A stretch of 64,000 nucleotides of DNA from Alphaproteobacteria bacterium (GTDB taxonomy: Bacteria > Pseudomonadota > Alphaproteobacteria > UBA8366). The translations under genes and the position numbers were made by a program. Below the pieces are notes generated by a model, which searched no databases, had not been told where the DNA came from, and saw nothing but the letters and a program-made list of their open reading frames with translations. Below, one piece after another: positions 37,372-46,407 of the stretch (positions within the stretch are counted from its first letter, which is position 1; each line of letters starts with the position of its first letter). The stretch is taken from NCBI GenBank assembly GCA_028281325.1, contig JANQKC010000026.1, positions 1-64,000 on the forward strand, written 5' to 3'.

Positions 37372-38238
37372 ATGCATTGGACCGAACGACGGGAGCGGTT
37401 TCGCACGCTCCTCGCCGGAGACAGCTGCGTTCATCCCGGTTCGGTATTCGACCCCATCTCCGCCCGCATCGCCGAAGACCTGGGCTTCGAAGTGGGCATG
37501 TTCGCGGGCTCGGTCGCCTCGCTGACCGTCCTCGGCGCGCCGGACATCATCATCCTCACCCTGTCGGAGTTCGCCGACCAGGCCTACCGGATTTGCCGGG
37601 CCGGCAATCTGGCCCTGCTGGTCGATGCGGACCATGGCTACGGCAACGCGATGAACGTGAAACGGACCGTGGAAGAGTTGGAAACCGCCGGCGTCGCCGC
37701 GCTGTCGATCGAAGACACCGACCTGCCGCAACCGCATGGCACCGTCGGCAGTTCCCGCATGATCCCGATCGAAGAAGGCGTCGGCAAGATGCGCGCCGCC
37801 TTGGAAGGCCGCCAGGACCCGAACCTCGTCATCGCCGGACGCACCAGCGCCGTCGCGATCACCGGCATCGACGACGCGGTCGCGCGCGCCAAGGCCTATG
37901 AAGCCGCCGGCGTGGATGCCCTGTTTTTCGTCGGCGTGAAAACGAAGGCCGAGTTGGAAGCCCTGCGGTCGGCGGTCGACCTGCCCTTTATCCTGGGCGG
38001 CCGGGGACCGGAGCTGTCCGATCTCGACTATCTGGCCGGCCAAGGCGTCCGGGTCTGCCTTCAGGGTCATCAGCCTTTCATGGCCGCGGTCCAGGCCGTG
38101 CACGACACGCTGAAAGCGTTACGCGACGGCGCCGAACCGGGCGACCTGAAGGGCGTCGCCTCGGGCGACCTGATGAAGTCGGTGACCCGCGACGCGGACT
38201 ACGATCGCTGGATGCGAACCTTCCTCGGCGAGTCCTGA
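37372..38238 (+). CDS. Oxaloacetate decarboxylase / ICL-PEP mutase superfamily lyase
   Basis: This 288-residue protein belongs to the isocitrate lyase/PEP mutase superfamily and is closest in length and motifs to the oxaloacetate decarboxylase of Pseudomonas (PA4872 type). The magnesium-binding loop VDADHGYGNAMN (from residue 84) and IEDTDLPQPHG (from 113) are clear. VHPGSVFDPISARIAEDLGFE is typical of this subgroup, and the Cys-containing mobile loop of isocitrate lyase (KKCGH) is absent. It releases CO2 from oxaloacetate or a similar 2-oxo acid. AAGGAAGAC precedes the ATG. It follows the SelA-like enzyme by 102 bp, probably in one operon. Confidence 0.82.
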   Translation: MHWTERRERFRTLLAGDSCVHPGSVFDPISARIAEDLGFEVGMFAGSVASLTVLGAPDIIILTLSEFADQAYRICRAGNLALLVDADHGYGNAMNVKRTVEELETAGVAALSIEDTDLPQPHGTVGSSRMIPIEEGVGKMRAALEGRQDPNLVIAGRTSAVAITGIDDAVARAKAYEAAGVDALFFVGVKTKAELEALRSAVDLPFILGGRGPELSDLDYLAGQGVRVCLQGHQPFMAAVQAVHDTLKALRDGAEPGDLKGVASGDLMKSVTRDADYDRWMRTFLGES

Positions 38239-38257
38239 CCGGAACCCGAACGACCGA

Positions 38258-38292
38258 GAGGACCCGGCGGGCAGGCGTCCGCCGCGGTCCTC
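38258..38292. terminator. Hairpin between convergent genes
   Basis: GAGGACC (38258-38264) pairs with GGTCCTC (38286-38292), with an inner GGCGG/CCGCC extension. It lies between the convergent lyase and chemoreceptor genes. No T run follows on either side, so efficiency is uncertain. Confidence 0.45.
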
Positions 38293-38311
38293 AACAGCCG
38301 GCGCTTGGCAA

Positions 38312-40402
38312 CTAGGCGGCGCGAACCTGAACGAGGAAGTTCTCCACCTCACCCTGCAGCGCTTCCGACTGCCGGGATAGTTCGCCGGCCGCCGACAAGA
38401 CCTCTTCGGCCGCAGACCCCGTTTCGGATGCGGACTTGGTCACTTCGGAAATCGTGTTGCTGACCTCCTCGGTGCCCGACGCGGCTTGCTGCGTATTCTC
38501 AGCGATTTCGCGCGTCGCCGACCCTTGTTGACCGACCGCGGTCGCGATCGTCTCGGCGATACCGTTGATCTCCTTGATGGTGCCGCCGATTCCGGCGATC
38601 GCCGAAACCGCATCGTCGGTGACCGATTGCATCTCGTTGATCTGAGCGGCGATTTCTTCGGTCGCCTGCGCGGTTTGATTCGCCAGGTTTTTCACCTCGG
38701 CGGCCACGACCGCGAAACCCTTCCCGGCTTCGCCGGCTCGGGCGGCCTCGATCGTCGCGTTCAACGCGAGCAGGTTGGTTTGCTCCGCGATATCGCTGAT
38801 CAGGTTCACAACCTCGCCGATCTTCTGCGCCGAATTGGCCAGACTCTGCACGGTCTGGTTCGTGTGTTCGGCCTCGCCGTTCGCCCGAGTGGCAATCTCC
38901 GTGGATTGACCGACCTGACGATTGATCTCGCTGACCGACGCCGACAATTCGTCGGCTGATGACGCCACCGCATGCACGTTCGCGGTGGCCTGCTCCGACG
39001 CGGACGCGACCAGCGCCGCCTTGCGGCTCGAATCCTGCGCCAAATGCGTCATCGATTCCGATGTCGACTGCATCTGCGTGGAAGACGACGACACCGCCTG
39101 AACGATTCCAAGCACACGCGATTGGAAGTCGTCGGCGAGCGCCTTCATGGCTTCGCGCTTTTCCTGTTCGGCGCGCTTCTCTTGATCGCGTTGCTCCGCC
39201 TCCATCTCCTTCATCTTCTTGCCATTCTGCTTGAAGACTTCGACCGCTTGCGCCATCTCGCCGATTTCGTCGCGATTGGCCAAGGCCGGCACGTCGACAT
39301 CGTAGTTTCCTTGCGCAAGATCGGTCATCGCGGCCGTCATGACGCCCACGGGCCGGGTGATGCTGCGGACGATCAAGTAACCGAGCAAGCAGCTCGCAAG
39401 CAGCGTCAAGCTCCCGAAGATCATCAAGACCTGTTGCGCCCGGGTCGCGCTTTCCTTGATCCCCTGCAGGGTCGCGATGAGATCGGCGCCGATACGGTTT
39501 TCAATGCCGCTTATAAGATCGATCTTCTTGGTGATCGTCGCAAACCAATCAGCGGGTTTGATGCCGCCGGTGCTCGCCGTTTGAACGCTATCCACCGCGA
39601 TCTTCCGCATCCGCTGGACCTCGGCTACCGCAGGGTCGGCCATCGCTTTGTCATAAGCCGCGCGTTGATCCGGACCGGCGTAGATTTGCAGTTGCGAATC
39701 GTAGATCCGCTGCGCCTCCATCTGCTTCAACATCGCCTCGATAACATGCGGCGAGAAGAACCCATCGGCGAAGCCGGCCGATCCCATGGCGCGCTCCTGA
39801 CCGGCATGTTCCTTCATATGCAGGACCGCCGTGTAGGCGATGATGGCGCGTGACACATCACCGTTCGATCCGATCAAAGCCATCTGATCGACGACGGCGA
39901 GCAGCTTATTGATCGTTTCGGTATAGACCTTGAACGTCCGCGTCATGTTCGTGGACTTGCTATTGATCTTCCCGCGGTGATCCATCAGCGCGGCAACGGC
40001 CGCGAAGGCGGTGCTCGACGATTTCGCCAGGCTGCCGCCGAAACGCTCAAGGTCCGCGGTCTTCATCGCTTCGCGGAATTCGCCTTGCCGTTCGTCGGTT
40101 TGCCGTTGCTGTGCGGGAAGCGCATCGGCGTGTTGTTTGCCTTGGCTCTTCAAGAAGGTCACCGCCATGCCGCGCTCGTTCTGCAGTTCGAACACAAGCG
40201 CGCTAATCGCCGGCGCGAGGTTTCCTAAGGTCAGCAAGACGGTTGCATCGGATTTACGCGCCCAGTCCTCCCGCATTTCCGAAACGCCGAGAAATATCGC
40301 CAGGAGGAACGGCATCGCAAGCGCGATATATATGCGTTTGCCGATATTCAGATTGCTCATTAGCCCAAAGATCTTCATTGAAGTCATCCTGCTTTCCGTC
40401 AT
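38312..40402 (-). CDS. NIT-domain methyl-accepting chemotaxis protein
   Basis: This 696-residue chemoreceptor has one TM near residues 22-40, a large periplasmic region of about 280 residues and a second TM near 322-342. The periplasmic part resembles the NIT (nitrate/nitrite-sensing) domain, with [20 protein letters not shown] and Ser/Lys-rich helices. A HAMP domain ([21 protein letters not shown]) and the signalling domain follow. The hairpin tip of the latter is intact: [31 protein letters not shown] (about 555-585). Start choice among ATG 40402, 40387 and 40378 is uncertain. It shares orientation with the unknown helical gene and the globin-coupled receptor upstream. Confidence 0.88.
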   Translation of the reverse strand: MTESRMTSMKIFGLMSNLNIGKRIYIALAMPFLLAIFLGVSEMREDWARKSDATVLLTLGNLAPAISALVFELQNERGMAVTFLKSQGKQHADALPAQQRQTDERQGEFREAMKTADLERFGGSLAKSSSTAFAAVAALMDHRGKINSKSTNMTRTFKVYTETINKLLAVVDQMALIGSNGDVSRAIIAYTAVLHMKEHAGQERAMGSAGFADGFFSPHVIEAMLKQMEAQRIYDSQLQIYAGPDQRAAYDKAMADPAVAEVQRMRKIAVDSVQTASTGGIKPADWFATITKKIDLISGIENRIGADLIATLQGIKESATRAQQVLMIFGSLTLLASCLLGYLIVRSITRPVGVMTAAMTDLAQGNYDVDVPALANRDEIGEMAQAVEVFKQNGKKMKEMEAEQRDQEKRAEQEKREAMKALADDFQSRVLGIVQAVSSSSTQMQSTSESMTHLAQDSSRKAALVASASEQATANVHAVASSADELSASVSEINRQVGQSTEIATRANGEAEHTNQTVQSLANSAQKIGEVVNLISDIAEQTNLLALNATIEAARAGEAGKGFAVVAAEVKNLANQTAQATEEIAAQINEMQSVTDDAVSAIAGIGGTIKEINGIAETIATAVGQQGSATREIAENTQQAASGTEEVSNTISEVTKSASETGSAAEEVLSAAGELSRQSEALQGEVENFLVQVRAA

Positions 40403-40460
40403 CTCTCAAGTGAATCCATTGCCGCGGCGGGTGTCCATGCAGTCGTCACGGCGCCGCCGT

Positions 40461-40895
40461 CTAGGCCGGCCGCTTGGGCACTCCCTGGTCGCCGGCCGCT
40501 TGCGTTCGTGGTTCCGTCAGCTCTGGGTGCTGCAGCAGGTCCATCGCCTGCTTCAAGGATTCCAATTCCTCTTTTGACACCGATTCCGGTCGGTCATGGA
40601 TGGCCTCCAGCGCCACCAAGGCCCGAAATAGTTTGACCTTCAATTTGTCCGCGTGGCTCTGTTCAAACGTGTGTTCGTCGCCAGACAACGTGTCGATGAG
40701 GGTGAGGATCGCCTCCGAGGCCCGCTTCCGGGCGGTCGGGAAGGTCGCGGTCAACCCTTCGATCGCGGACTTCAATCGCTCCTCACGGTTGGGGTGAAGA
40801 AGCACCTTCTCGAACGCCGGCTTTTCATCCCGCGTGGCTGGCGCGACGGTCTCCGATGAAACCGGCGGCTTTCGCTTCGGCATTACATCAGCCAT
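40461..40895 (-). CDS. Unknown helical protein between two chemoreceptors
   Basis: The 144-residue product is soluble, highly charged and predicted almost entirely helical after a Pro- and Lys-rich N-terminal 30 residues. The stretch from about 35 to 125 (REERLKSAIEGLTATFPTAR; DKLKVKLFRALVALEAI) has heptad-like spacing, so coiled coils or a helical bundle are likely. I recognise no family. AAGGAG lies 6 nt before ATG 40895, an excellent ribosome-binding site. It lies between a globin-coupled receptor and a NIT-domain receptor on one strand (69 bp and 58 bp gaps), which suggests a role in signal transfer or receptor clustering. That role is inferred only from position. Confidence 0.6.
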   Translation of the reverse strand: MADVMPKRKPPVSSETVAPATRDEKPAFEKVLLHPNREERLKSAIEGLTATFPTARKRASEAILTLIDTLSGDEHTFEQSHADKLKVKLFRALVALEAIHDRPESVSKEELESLKQAMDLLQHPELTEPRTQAAGDQGVPKRPA

Positions 40896-40964
40896 GTCCA
40901 ACTCCTTGTGTGCGGCACGGGGTTCCAAACCCTGGCCATCCGCCCCACCAACACGAATCGACGA

Positions 40965-42317
40965 TCACGACCTGACACTCGTTAGAAACCGGTCGACTTC
41001 CCCGCGCAGCTTGTCGCCTTGCTGCGACAACTCATCCGCGGCGCCCAACACTTCCGCCGCCGACGATTGCGTTTCCGTGGTCGCGTTGCTGAGGTCCGAT
41101 ATGCTTTTGGAAACATCCTCGGCGTTGCTGGCCGCTTCCGAAACATTGCTGGCGATCTGCTGGGTCGACGCCCCTTGCTGTTCAACCGCCGCGGCGATCT
41201 CCGAGGCGGCCATGCTGATTTCCTCGATGATGCCGCCGACCTGCTCGATCGCTTCCACCGACCCTTGAATCTCGAACTGCATCGACTTGATTTGCTCGGC
41301 GATCTCCTCGGTCGCGCTCGCCGTTTGATTGGCAAGGCTTTTCACTTCCGCCGCCACCACGGCAAAGCCTTTGCCCGCTTCGCCCGCGCGCGCCGCCTCG
41401 ATCGCCGCGTTAAGCGCCAACAGATTCGTTTGTTCGGCAACGTCACTGATCAAACGAACGACCTCGCCGATTTTCTCGCCGGACGACGCCAGGTTTTGGA
41501 TCGATTCATTCGTTTGTCCCGCAGTCTCCACCGCCCTTTTGGAAATCTCGGTGGAATGCGCGACCCGCTTGCCGATCTCGGTGACGGACGCCGATAACTC
41601 CTCGGTACCGGAAGCCACGGCTTGAACCATGGAGCACGCCTGCTCGGACGCGGTTGCGACCTTGGTCGAATGCTCGCTCGTCCGGTCGGCGACCCCCGCC
41701 AGCGATTCGGCGGATGCCCGCATCTCGTCGGCCGCCGAGGAAACCGTGTCGACGACCTGTTTGACGTTGGATTCGAACTCGCCGGCCAATTCGTTCTGAC
41801 GGGCCTGCTGGTTCGATTTCCGATCCGCGGAATAGGCGCCAAGCGCCAAACTCATATCCAGGAAAAGGACCTTCGTCACCGCGCGGAACATCTCGCTGCG
41901 GTCTTTGCCGCGCCATTTCGCCGGCTTGAGCAGCAGCTCGGAGATCTTGCCAAGAATGAATCGGTAAGCCGCCATGTAGGCGCCGGGATCGAGCCCGATC
42001 CGCGCATGCGCGATACCGATTCGTTGAATCTGCGCCCGGTAGGCGTCATCGAATTGGCAGGTGAACAAAAGCCGCCAATGGGCAGCCTGGGCATCCTTCA
42101 GCCGCGCGACCGTGGCGGCGTCGCCGAAGTTCTCCTGGAGGTCCGGGAACTTCGCAACATGCGCGTAGAACGCGTCGAGCAAATCCGGAAGGTTTTCTTC
42201 GAGAATCGGCAGGAATTCCGCCAATTGCGTGCGCGTGCTCTCGTCGATTTCCAAGAAGGCAAGTTTGTTTCGCCAGGCGCCTTCAGACGGGCCTGTTTGT
42301 TCATTCGCGCTCGGCAT
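40965..42317 (-). CDS. Globin-coupled chemotaxis transducer (HemAT-like)
   Basis: This 450-residue cytoplasmic transducer lacks membrane helices. Residues about 15-165 form a protoglobin-type sensor with AAHWRLLF and proximal His104 in [10 protein letters not shown]. The C-terminal half is an MCP signalling domain with the tip [31 protein letters not shown] and flanking helical bundles. HemAT proteins bind haem and sense oxygen. The region 180-230 links the two by coiled coil. The gene begins the three-gene cassette with the unknown helical gene and the NIT receptor. A following histidine kinase or CheW is not visible here, so signals must feed a chemotaxis or Che-like pathway encoded elsewhere. 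Confidence 0.9.
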   Translation of the reverse strand: MPSANEQTGPSEGAWRNKLAFLEIDESTRTQLAEFLPILEENLPDLLDAFYAHVAKFPDLQENFGDAATVARLKDAQAAHWRLLFTCQFDDAYRAQIQRIGIAHARIGLDPGAYMAAYRFILGKISELLLKPAKWRGKDRSEMFRAVTKVLFLDMSLALGAYSADRKSNQQARQNELAGEFESNVKQVVDTVSSAADEMRASAESLAGVADRTSEHSTKVATASEQACSMVQAVASGTEELSASVTEIGKRVAHSTEISKRAVETAGQTNESIQNLASSGEKIGEVVRLISDVAEQTNLLALNAAIEAARAGEAGKGFAVVAAEVKSLANQTASATEEIAEQIKSMQFEIQGSVEAIEQVGGIIEEISMAASEIAAAVEQQGASTQQIASNVSEAASNAEDVSKSISDLSNATTETQSSAAEVLGAADELSQQGDKLRGEVDRFLTSVRS

Positions 42318-42807
42318 TCTTCCCCCAATACCACCACTAGTCTACGTGACTCTATTTAAAGTTGCTGCACTTCCGTTTATTCCCGCGGCGCGCGCAGCCC
42401 GACATAACGAATTCGAAGTGTATTGTTCCTATTGTTAATTTTGATTTAAACGTGCATCTAAATGATCTTCATTCTTGCTACGGTTATTCTGATGTGCCGG
42501 ATGAACTGCTTCTAATTCCTGACGAAATGCGACACGTATGGTGTGTGGTCCGGTGCGCATGCCGGTGGGCAGGCCGAGGTTGACAGGCCGCAAGAGAATT
42601 GAGAGACAAATATTTCTCCTTATAATTGCAACAACAGGCCGACTTAGCCATTGAAAGAGGTTTTTATAGTGCCTCGTGCAACCACCTCCGGTGTCTGAAA
42701 ACGCAAATCAATCATCGGTTGGCTCGATCTATCCGTTGCGACCCGGGCGGACGGATATATATGGTGACCTGACGCCATTCCCGGCATTCGCAGCGCAGGA
42801 CAGGACC
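42318..42807. other. Intergenic, 490 bp, A+T-rich
   Basis: No gene is recognised between the divergent transducer and aminotransferase genes. The sequence is A+T-richer than its surroundings from about 42400 to 42700 and contains the promoter listed at 42599-42626. Confidence 0.45.
42599..42626 (+). promoter_or_regulatory. Sigma-70-like promoter
   Basis: TTGAGA (42599-42604) and TATAAT (42621-42626) are separated by 16 nt. The start point would be near 42633, about 175 bp upstream of the aminotransferase start, leaving a leader without obvious structure. Confidence 0.5.
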
Positions 42808-44058
42808 GTGACAAAGACCAGATCACCAATGCCGGATTCACCCGTGTTCGAAGACCTCGATCCGCGCCCGTCGCTCCTGATGGGGCCGGGGCCGGTGAAC
42901 GTCCACCCCCGCGTGCTGCGCGCCATGTCGATGCCGATGCTGGGCCAGTTCGATCCGCAGTTCACGCAATACATGGACGAAACCATGGCGCTGGTGCGGC
43001 GGATATTCCGGACGGAGAACCAGTGGAGCTTCCTGATCAACGGCACCGCGCGCGCGGGCATCGAGGCGGCGTTGAGTTCGCTCATCACGCCGGGGGATAC
43101 GGTCCTGGTGCCGATCTTCGGCCGGTTCGGGCATCTGCTGACGGAAATCGCCGGCCGATGCGGCGGCACTGTCGTCGCCCTCGAAACCGACTGGGGCACC
43201 GTGTTCCCGCCCCAGGTCATCGGCGCGGCGGTCGAGGAACACAAGCCGCAATTGGTCGCGATGGTGCATGGCGACACGTCGACCACGATGGCGCAGCCCC
43301 TGGACGAGATCGGGCCGATCTGCCGCGCCCATGACGCCCTGCTCTTCGTCGATACCACCGCGACCATCGGCGGCATGCCGTTCGAGGTCGACGCGTGGCA
43401 GATCGATATCGCGTCCGCCGGCCTGCAGAAATGCCTGTCGGGCCCACCGGGATCGGCGCCGATCACGTTCAATGCGCGCGTCGTCGACCGTCTGAAACAT
43501 CGCAAGCATGTCGAGGCCGGAATCCAACCGCCGGGCTTCGAACCCGGCGACGGCCCCCGCATCCAATCGAACTATTTCGACCTGCCGATGCTGATGGACT
43601 ATTGGAGCGAGGCGCGGCTCAACCACCACACCGAGTCCACGTCGATGCTCTACGCCGCGCGGGAATCGCTTCGCGTCGTTCTGGAGCAGGGACTCGAGAC
43701 CGTGTGGGCCCGTCACCGTCACGTGAGCCAAGGGCTTCGCGCCGGCCTGGAGGCAATGGGCCTTAGCTTGTACGGCGACCCGCAATACCGGATGGATAAC
43801 GTTACCGGCGTCTACATCCCGGAATCGGTCGCGGGCGATGACGTCCGAACCGCAATGCTGGAGGATTTCGGCATCGAAATCGGCACGTCGTTCGGCCCGC
43901 TGCACGGCAAGATCTGGCGTATCGGCACCATGGGGTACGTCTGCCGGCGGCAAAGCGTGCTGTCCTGTCTCGCCGCGCTCGACGTCACGCTACGCCGATA
44001 CGGCTACGACGCGCCCCCCGGCGCCGGCGTCACCGCGGCCATCGAGGTACTGGGATAA
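42808..44058 (+). CDS. Class V aminotransferase, PucG/AGXT-like
   Basis: This PLP aminotransferase is related to alanine-glyoxylate and (S)-ureidoglycine-glyoxylate aminotransferase (PucG). With the GTG start it has 416 residues. PLP contacts are Asp in LLFVDTTATIGG and the Schiff-base Lys208 in SAGLQKCLSGPPG. The N-terminal LLMGPGPVNVHPRVLRAM is the group hallmark, and GTSFGPLHGKIWRIGTMGY closes the active site. It transfers amino groups to glyoxylate or pyruvate. GTG 42808 is preferred because AGGA lies just upstream, while ATG 42829 has no ribosome-binding site. It precedes the ABC importer ATPase genes, so its substrate is probably the imported compound or its hydrolysis product. Confidence 0.85.
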   Translation: MTKTRSPMPDSPVFEDLDPRPSLLMGPGPVNVHPRVLRAMSMPMLGQFDPQFTQYMDETMALVRRIFRTENQWSFLINGTARAGIEAALSSLITPGDTVLVPIFGRFGHLLTEIAGRCGGTVVALETDWGTVFPPQVIGAAVEEHKPQLVAMVHGDTSTTMAQPLDEIGPICRAHDALLFVDTTATIGGMPFEVDAWQIDIASAGLQKCLSGPPGSAPITFNARVVDRLKHRKHVEAGIQPPGFEPGDGPRIQSNYFDLPMLMDYWSEARLNHHTESTSMLYAARESLRVVLEQGLETVWARHRHVSQGLRAGLEAMGLSLYGDPQYRMDNVTGVYIPESVAGDDVRTAMLEDFGIEIGTSFGPLHGKIWRIGTMGYVCRRQSVLSCLAALDVTLRRYGYDAPPGAGVTAAIEVLG

Positions 44059-44320
44059 TCCTCCACGGCGATCGAATCGCCGGAAAGTTGCTTAATCCTT
44101 GATCAACCGGCCCTGTTACCGGGATACTTCCTGAGCAGGATACGATGCGGCCCGACGGATCGCTTTGACGTCAGAGCCATCGCTGCACGGCAAAATGGCC
44201 CAAACGCCTTGTTTTGCCTGCGCCGCCGCATCGAAGAAGGCCACCCTCGACAATGGCACGCATCTTGCGCAATTCCCTGTAATTCCCCCGATCACGACGG
44301 GGTGCGCGCAAGGAGCGGAA

Positions 44321-45394
44321 ATGCCGGCCATCAACAGCCAAAACGCCAATACGGAGACGCCGCAGCGGCCCCTCCTGCAAGTGCAGAACCTTCGCAAGTA
44401 TTTTTCCACCAAACGGGCCCTGCCCGCCTTCGGCGAGTCCCCGCCCGTCCGCGCCGTCGACGGCATCTCCTTCGATGTTCAGAAGGGCGAGACCCTCGGC
44501 GTCGTCGGCGAGTCCGGATGCGGCAAGTCGACCATGGCGCGGCTGCTGATCCGCCTGATCGACCCCGACGAGGGCACGGTCATCCTCGACGGCAAGACGA
44601 TCGGCGGCCCCGGTGGCCTGCCGATCCGGGAAATGCGCAGCCGGGTCCAAATGGTATTCCAGGATAGCTATGCGTCGCTGAACCCGCGCCTGCCGATCGA
44701 AGAGTCGATCGCCTTCGGACCGATCAGCGCCGGCGTCCCGCATGACGAAGCCAATGAACGGGCCATCGCGATCCTGGCGAAAGTGGGTCTCGAACCGCGC
44801 CTGTTCGTCCATCGGTACCCGCACGAACTGTCGGGCGGTCAGCGGCAGCGGGTGAACATCGCGCGCGCCCTCGCGCTCGACCCCCGGCTACTGATCCTCG
44901 ATGAAGCGGTATCGGCGCTCGACAAGTCGGTCGAGGCGCAGGTGTTGAACCTGCTGAGCGACCTCAGGAAACAACTCGACCTCACCTATATCTTCATCAG
45001 CCACGACCTCAATGTCGTGCGCTACATCAGCGACAAGGTGATGGTGATGTATCTCGGCGAGATCGTCGAGATCGGCGATGTCGAGCAGGTCTACGAGGAC
45101 CCGCGCCATCCCTACACCAAGGCCCTGCTGATGGCACAGCCGACGATGGACCCGAACCGGCGCACCAAGGAAGCGCCGATCACCGGCGACCCGCCCAACC
45201 CGATCCGGCCGCCGTCCGGCTGCCGTTTCCACACCCGGTGCCCCTTCGCGGAGCCGGTCTGCGCGGAAAAGGTGCCGCCGCTGATCCGGGACGGCGAAGG
45301 GACCCGCCGTGTGGCCTGCCATCTGTGGCAAGAGAAGTCGGGTCATTCGAAAGCCGGCAGCGATATGGCCAAGGAGCTGTCCTATGCCGGATGA
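44321..45394 (+). CDS. Dipeptide-type ABC transporter ATPase (DppF-like)
   Basis: This is one of two ATPases of an oligopeptide-type importer, 357 residues. Walker A is GESGCGKST, the signature is LSGGQRQRVNIARAL, Walker B LLILDEAVSALD and the switch His ISHDLNVVRYI. The C-terminal oligopeptide extension (PNPIRPPSGCRFHTRCPFA) is typical of DppF/OppF. AAGGAG lies 5 nt before ATG 44321, far better than the longer frame from 44165. It follows the aminotransferase by 262 bp and overlaps the second ATPase. The substrate-binding protein and permeases are on the opposite strand at 48-51.6 kb, so the importer is split into two converging units. Confidence 0.9.
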   Translation: MPAINSQNANTETPQRPLLQVQNLRKYFSTKRALPAFGESPPVRAVDGISFDVQKGETLGVVGESGCGKSTMARLLIRLIDPDEGTVILDGKTIGGPGGLPIREMRSRVQMVFQDSYASLNPRLPIEESIAFGPISAGVPHDEANERAIAILAKVGLEPRLFVHRYPHELSGGQRQRVNIARALALDPRLLILDEAVSALDKSVEAQVLNLLSDLRKQLDLTYIFISHDLNVVRYISDKVMVMYLGEIVEIGDVEQVYEDPRHPYTKALLMAQPTMDPNRRTKEAPITGDPPNPIRPPSGCRFHTRCPFAEPVCAEKVPPLIRDGEGTRRVACHLWQEKSGHSKAGSDMAKELSYAG

Positions 45395-46391
45395 CCGCGA
45401 TATTCTGCTCGACGTCCGCGACCTGCATGTGAAATTCGTCTCGCGCGAACGCACGGTTCACGCGGTCAACGGCGTATCCTTCGAACTGGAGCGCGGCGAA
45501 GTCCTCGGCATTCTCGGCGAATCCGGCTCCGGCAAGAGCGTGACGCTGCGGTCGATTCAAAAGCTGCTGCCGCCTCGCAACGCCGTCCTCAGCGGGTCGA
45601 TATGGCTTGACGGCGAAGATGTCCTGACCATGCCCCGCAAACAGCTCGCGGAGTTGCGCGGCTCGGACGTCTCGATGATCTTTCAGGAACCGGCCACCGC
45701 TTTCGACCCGGTCTATACGATCGGCGACCAAATCTGCGAAACGATCGTGCATCATGAAGGCATCAGCCAAAGCGAGGCCCGGGCCCGCGCGCTTGAGCTG
45801 CTCGAACTCGTGCGCATTCCGTCGGCCAAGCAACGGCTCGATACCTATCCGCATGAAATGTCCGGCGGCATGCGGCAGCGGGCGATGATCGCGCTGGCCT
45901 TGTCCTGCCGGCCGAAGTTGTTGCTCGCGGACGAGCCGACCACGGCCTTGGACGCCACGGTGCAGATCCAAGTGCTGCTGCTGCTCGCCCAACTGCAGGA
46001 AGAACTGGGCCTCAGCATCATCTTCGTCACCCATGACGTGGGAGTGGCCATCGAGGTGTCGTCGCGGCTCGCCGTCATGTATGGCGGCCAGATCGTCGAG
46101 ACGGGTCCGCTTGCGGAAGTCGTGCAATCGCCGGTGCATCCGTATACGCAAGGGTTGCTGGCCTCGACCATTCACAGCGCCTCGCGCGGCCATCGCCTGG
46201 AAGCGATCCCGGGGTCGCCGCCCAATCTCGAAGCGCCGCCCACGAAATGCACCTTCGCGCCGCGCTGTCCCTATGTCGAGGCCGCCTGCACGGCGGCGGT
46301 GCCGCAATTGGAACCGCTCTCCGACCACCGGGCGGTCCGCTGCATCCGCAGCGAAGTGGGACAGGCCTCCGCGGCCTTCGCCGGAAATTAA
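45384..46391 (+). CDS. Dipeptide-type ABC transporter ATPase (DppD-like)
   Basis: This is the second ATPase, 335 residues. It has Walker A GESGSGKSV, signature MSGGMRQRAMIALAL, Walker B LLLADEPTTALD and switch FVTHDVGVAI. The C-terminal TKCTFAPRCPYVEAAC belongs to the DppD/OppD group and includes cysteines that in some members bind an iron-sulfur cluster. ATG 45384 has AAGGAG 7 nt upstream and overlaps the preceding gene by 11 nt, so the two ATPases are translated together and probably form a heterodimer. The stop is 16 bp from the convergent amidase stop. Confidence 0.9.
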   Translation: MPDDRDILLDVRDLHVKFVSRERTVHAVNGVSFELERGEVLGILGESGSGKSVTLRSIQKLLPPRNAVLSGSIWLDGEDVLTMPRKQLAELRGSDVSMIFQEPATAFDPVYTIGDQICETIVHHEGISQSEARARALELLELVRIPSAKQRLDTYPHEMSGGMRQRAMIALALSCRPKLLLADEPTTALDATVQIQVLLLLAQLQEELGLSIIFVTHDVGVAIEVSSRLAVMYGGQIVETGPLAEVVQSPVHPYTQGLLASTIHSASRGHRLEAIPGSPPNLEAPPTKCTFAPRCPYVEAACTAAVPQLEPLSDHRAVRCIRSEVGQASAAFAGN

Positions 46392-46407
46392 ATTGCGCTA
46401 GAGGTTG

